A stretch of 18,646 nt of DNA from contig JAOTYV010000063.1 of the NCBI GenBank assembly GCA_029861675.1, forward strand, positions 1 through 18,646. The letters are read 5' to 3'. Position 1 is the stretch's first letter. The number at the start of each line of letters is the position of its first letter. Positions 16,448-18,646 of this stretch are shown here, in pieces. Made by a program: the position numbers and the translations under genes. Origin of the DNA: Alphaproteobacteria bacterium. GTDB lineage: Bacteria > Pseudomonadota > Alphaproteobacteria > UBA8366. Under the pieces are notes generated by a model. The model saw nothing but the letters and a program-made list of their open reading frames with translations. It was not told where the DNA came from and made no database searches.

Positions 16448-16591
16448 CAGGCTGTTGAAAAACGTCTCGTTCGCAGCCGCACCCTTCGTCAAGCTCAGGG
16501 TGAGGCTAAATGTTTCCAATGGGTTGACCTCATCCTGAGCTTGACGAAGGATGTGGGCAACCCCTGCCGGGCGTGATTTTTCAGCAGCCTG
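16448..16591. mobile_element. 144-bp palindromic MITE-like element with TTAG target duplication
   Basis: The terminal repeats CAGGCTGTTGAAAAA (16448-16462) and its complement at 16577-16591 differ at one of 15 bases. TTAG flanks the element on both sides (16444-16447 and 16592-16595), a likely 4-bp target-site duplication. An inner inverted repeat of 23 bases with one mismatch (16483-16505 and 16528-16550, centred on TTCGTCAAGCTCAGG) is a common alphaproteobacterial repeat motif. There is no coding capacity. The left TTAG contains the putA stop codon. Confidence 0.75.
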
Positions 16592-16592
16592 T

Positions 16593-16698
16593 TAGACCAT
16601 TTCTTGTTCAAATTGACTCAAGTGAAATGGTCTATCTCTTGGTTGTTACGCAAATACGACGTCGCGAACTGTTCCGGTTCGCTCGGGATTTGCTTTAG
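16593..16698. repeat. Dispersed structured repeat, copy 2
   Basis: This 106-base element is homologous to 6071-6177. Hairpin A is a perfect 11-bp stem, TAGACCATTTC (16593-16603) with GAAATGGTCTA (16624-16634). Hairpin B is GCGAACTG (16664-16671), loop TTC, CGGTTCGC (16675-16682), with one G-T pair. It is enclosed by GCAAAT (16650-16655) and ATTTGC (16688-16693). The neighbouring element is inserted precisely at its left edge. From 16699 to 16807 I see no further feature. Confidence 0.75.
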
Positions 16699-16807
16699 TC
16701 GCGGAAATTCACCATTCGTGCTTAAATCACCTGGATCGTCGGTCCGCGACAAAATTGCCCAAGCGATGCGCTTGTGGGCCGGCATCGGGCACGATAAGGT
16801 GCCTAAA

Positions 16808-16828
16808 TGCGAATGGTTCTCAATCGCA
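16808..16828. promoter_or_regulatory. Fur-box-like palindrome upstream of the iron-binding protein gene
   Basis: The 21-base site starts TGCGAATGGTTCTCA and ends ATCGCA, with the outer arms TGCGA and TCGCA complementary. The first 15 bases match the Fur 7-1-7 consensus (TGATAAT-N-ATTATCA) at ten of fourteen positions. An adjoining AATGATAAT extends the similarity. It lies 39 bases before the chosen start codon of an iron(III) transporter gene, where iron-dependent repression is expected. Confidence 0.55.
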
Positions 16829-16867
16829 ATGATAATAGATGCAGAAACCCCCATGGAACGAACACCA

Positions 16868-17881
16868 ATGAAGAAACTCCTCTGCACCGTTTTTGTGGCA
16901 CTTGTCGCCGCAGCGGGATCACCGGCGGCGGCCGCGGAAGTCAATATCTACTCCTACCGGCAGCCTTTTCTGATCAAGCCCTTTCTGGACGAGTTCACCA
17001 AACGCTCCGGCATCAAGGTGAACGTAGTCTTTGCCAAGAAAGGCATGCTGAAGCGCATTCAGAGCGAGGGCCGCAACACCCGGGCCGACGGCATTCTGAC
17101 CGCCGATATTTCGCGCCTCAAGGCGCATGCGGATGCGGAATTGTTGCTGGCGGTGAAATCGGCTGTTCTGGATAAGAACATCCCGGCGCATCTCCGCGAT
17201 CCGGAGGGGCGCTGGTTCGGGCTGACGAAGCGAATTCGCCTGATTGCCACTGCCAAGGGCCGGGTGAAACCGGGAACGGTTAAATCATACGAGGATCTGG
17301 CGGACCCTAAATTGAAAGGCCGCATTTGCACGCGCAAAGGCAGTCATGTGTATAACCGGGCGCTGCTGGCATCGATGATCGCCGCGCATGGCGAAGCTAA
17401 AGCGCAAGCCTGGGCCAAGGGGCTGGTCGCCAATCTGGCGCGCAAGCCGCAGGGCAATGACCGCGGTCAGATTCAGGCGATCTCCCAGGGTGTTTGCGAC
17501 GTTGCCGTGATCAACAACTACTATTACGGCAAGATGAAATTCAACAAGAAGAAGCCGGAACAGCAGGCGTGGTCGGAGAAGGTCGATCTGGTTTTTCCGA
17601 ACCAAGGAGACCGCGGCGCACACGTCAACATTTCCGGCGCGGCGGTGACGCGCTACGCCAAGAACAGCGCGAACATGATCAAGCTGCTCGAATTCCTCAG
17701 TGATCGGTTCGCACAGCAAATGTATGCGGCGCAAAATTACGAGTACCCGGTCAATCCGGCCGTCGCCACGGACAAGGAAGTCGCCTCCTGGGGCCGCTTT
17801 CGCGAAGACACGGTAAGCCTCGGGAAAATCGCCGATTTGAGCCCGTTGGCGCAGAAAATTGTCGATCGTGTAGGGTGGTAG
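16868..17881 (+). CDS. Iron(III) ABC transporter periplasmic substrate-binding protein (FbpA/FutA type)
   Basis: This 337-residue protein captures ferric iron in the periplasm for an ABC importer. A Sec signal peptide (MKK, hydrophobic core, cleavage near AAAA-EVN at residue 23) precedes NIYSYRQ (26-32). The triple tyrosine INNYYYGKM (Tyr218-220) is the family's iron-ligand cluster, and FPNQGDRGAHVNISGAAV (243-260) is also characteristic. I chose ATG 16868 because it places the signal peptide correctly; in-frame ATGs at 16853 and 16832 would prepend acidic residues, and the frame remains open back into the repeat. A Fur-box-like site lies just upstream and a strong terminator just downstream, before the permease gene. 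Confidence 0.92.
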   Translation: MKKLLCTVFVALVAAAGSPAAAAEVNIYSYRQPFLIKPFLDEFTKRSGIKVNVVFAKKGMLKRIQSEGRNTRADGILTADISRLKAHADAELLLAVKSAVLDKNIPAHLRDPEGRWFGLTKRIRLIATAKGRVKPGTVKSYEDLADPKLKGRICTRKGSHVYNRALLASMIAAHGEAKAQAWAKGLVANLARKPQGNDRGQIQAISQGVCDVAVINNYYYGKMKFNKKKPEQQAWSEKVDLVFPNQGDRGAHVNISGAAVTRYAKNSANMIKLLEFLSDRFAQQMYAAQNYEYPVNPAVATDKEVASWGRFREDTVSLGKIADLSPLAQKIVDRVGW

Positions 17882-17913
17882 CCGGGCGCACGCTGGCGGA
17901 AAGCCGACGGACG

Positions 17914-17949
17914 GGGCCTCCCTTTGCGATGTGGAGGCCCTTTTCTGTT
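17914..17949 (+). terminator. Rho-independent terminator after the iron-binding protein gene
   Basis: GGGCCTCC (17914-17921) pairs perfectly with GGAGGCCC (17933-17940) across an 11-base loop. TTTTCTGTT follows immediately. It lies 32 bases past the stop codon and before the permease gene, so most transcripts should end here and some may read through. Confidence 0.8.
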
Positions 17950-18036
17950 ATGATCTGATCGGGTGGACGTCCGTCCGCCGCATCCGCCGTCCCCGACCGA
18001 AATGGCTGGTGCGCAGCATTGGTGGAATTCTGAACG

Positions 18037-18646
18037 ATGAGTGTAGATGCGACCAAGGGCAAACGAGGGTCGTCCTCAGCGCTCGCATGGCCTGAATGGG
18101 CGAACGGCTGGACCATCGGCCTGTTTGCAGTGGCCATTGTCGTATCCTTGCCGCTGGTCAGCATCATCGGCATCGCGCTGACGCCCGCGCCCGATGTGTG
18201 GCGTCATCTCAGCGAAACCGTCCTCTGGTCCTATATCGGCAACACCTTGGTTTTGGCGGTCGGCGTCGGCGTTGGCACATTTCTGATCGGGACGTCCACC
18301 GCATGGCTGGTCACGGTATACGATTTCCCGGGGCGCAAGATATTTGAATGGGCCTTGCTGGTGCCACTGGCCGTGCCCGCCTATGTCATCGCCTATACCT
18401 ATACCGACCTGCTGGATTACACCGGCGCGGTTCAGGGCGTCCTTCGTTCGACGTTCGGTTGGCAGTCCGCGCGCGACTATTGGTTTCCGGAAATCCGCGG
18501 CCTTGGCGGCGCCATATGCATGTTTACTCTGGTGCTGTACCCCTATGTCTATCTGCTTGCGCGATCGGCATTCCTGAGCCAATCCGTCGGCGTGATGGAG
18601 GTCAGCCGGACGCTCGGCCGGCGCCGCTGGCAGGCATTTTTCGCGG
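18037..18646 (+). CDS. Iron(III) ABC transporter permease (FbpB type), 3' truncated by window
   Basis: The first 203 residues of an inner-membrane permease for ferric iron are visible, open to the window end. A short cytoplasmic N-terminus is followed by a membrane helix at about 25-50. The transport domain then begins at SYIGNTLVLAVGVGVGT, with helices at about 65-95 and 105-125, and reaches VMEVSRTLGRRRWQAFF, the start of the EAA-type loop that contacts the ATPase. Long members of this family have two fused permease halves; only part of the first is seen. The start is ATG 18037 with a poor ribosome-binding site. It pairs with the upstream binding protein 155 bases away; the ATPase gene would be expected downstream. 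Confidence 0.88.
   Translation, partial: MSVDATKGKRGSSSALAWPEWANGWTIGLFAVAIVVSLPLVSIIGIALTPAPDVWRHLSETVLWSYIGNTLVLAVGVGVGTFLIGTSTAWLVTVYDFPGRKIFEWALLVPLAVPAYVIAYTYTDLLDYTGAVQGVLRSTFGWQSARDYWFPEIRGLGGAICMFTLVLYPYVYLLARSAFLSQSVGVMEVSRTLGRRRWQAFFA

Noticed and set aside
12689..16519. 1276-residue open frame on the minus strand across all of putA
   Set aside because: It is antisense to a clearly homologous putA, rich in Arg, Gln, His and Gly, matches no family I know, and its downstream end overlaps the glycosyltransferase out of frame. It is a high-GC codon-bias shadow.
16613..16640. TTGACT in the structured repeat as a -35 box for the iron transporter
   Set aside because: The only TA-rich partner (TATCTC at 16633) is 14 bases away, which is too close, and both lie in the arms of a perfect hairpin.
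16604..16867. N-terminal extension of the iron-binding protein back to 16604
   Set aside because: It runs through the structured repeat and the Fur-like site, and would bury the signal peptide that begins with MKK at 16868.

Overview
The window is GC-rich and every recognisable protein looks alphaproteobacterial. Evidence for this is a DnaE2/ImuC-type error-prone polymerase, a short bifunctional PutA, an orphan Flp-type pilin, a DOMON-like/DUF1343 gene pair, and small palindromic repeats of the kind common in Rhodospirillales and Rhizobiales. I cannot name the species. The window is ordinary chromosome: there is no phage, plasmid, integrase, transposase, CRISPR, rRNA or tRNA gene that I can see. 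The mobile-element signal consists only of small non-coding palindromic elements.

Layout. (1) 1-1740 (+) is the C-terminal part of dnaE2, cut by the window start. It converges on a DASS/SLC13-type anion transporter at 1942-3363 (-). (2) Divergent from the transporter are an enolase-superfamily (muconate-lactonizing-like) enzyme at 3458-4654 and a 6-phosphogluconate/beta-hydroxyacid dehydrogenase-like protein with a DUF1932 C-terminus at 4752-5648. Together these three genes look like a small uptake and catabolism locus for an organic or sugar acid of unknown identity. A short scar made of two non-adjacent pieces of the enolase-type gene follows at about 5668-5725. (3) 5847-6050 (+) is an isolated Flp/type IVb pilin-like gene. 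(4) On the minus strand lie a membrane-anchored WD40 protein (8369-10255), a DOMON-like protein (7685-8230) and a DUF1343/NamZ-type exo-N-acetylmuramidase (6212-7414). The last two look like an operon that has been split by a 257-bp inverted-repeat element. (5) 10494-11903 (+) is an MmgE/PrpD-family protein, convergent with a GT4 glycosyltransferase at 12034-13227 (-). (6) Divergent from the glycosyltransferase is putA (13304-16447), which converts proline to glutamate. (7) An iron(III) ABC transporter begins at 16868 (binding protein) and 18037 (permease, cut by the window end). A Fur-box-like palindrome lies in front of the binding protein and a strong terminator sits between the two genes.

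The most notable material is between the genes. Each of the three convergent (tail-to-tail) intergenic regions holds a palindromic repeat. Two further inverted-repeat elements sit directly behind stop codons, those of putA and of the DOMON-like gene. One roughly 106-nt repeat occurs twice, 10.5 kb apart, with a base-pair change that preserves its predicted stem. No clearly new multi-gene defence or metabolic system is visible. The strongest candidates for a second look are the structured repeat, the two-piece enolase scar, the split NamZ operon and the uncharacterised acid-catabolism locus.
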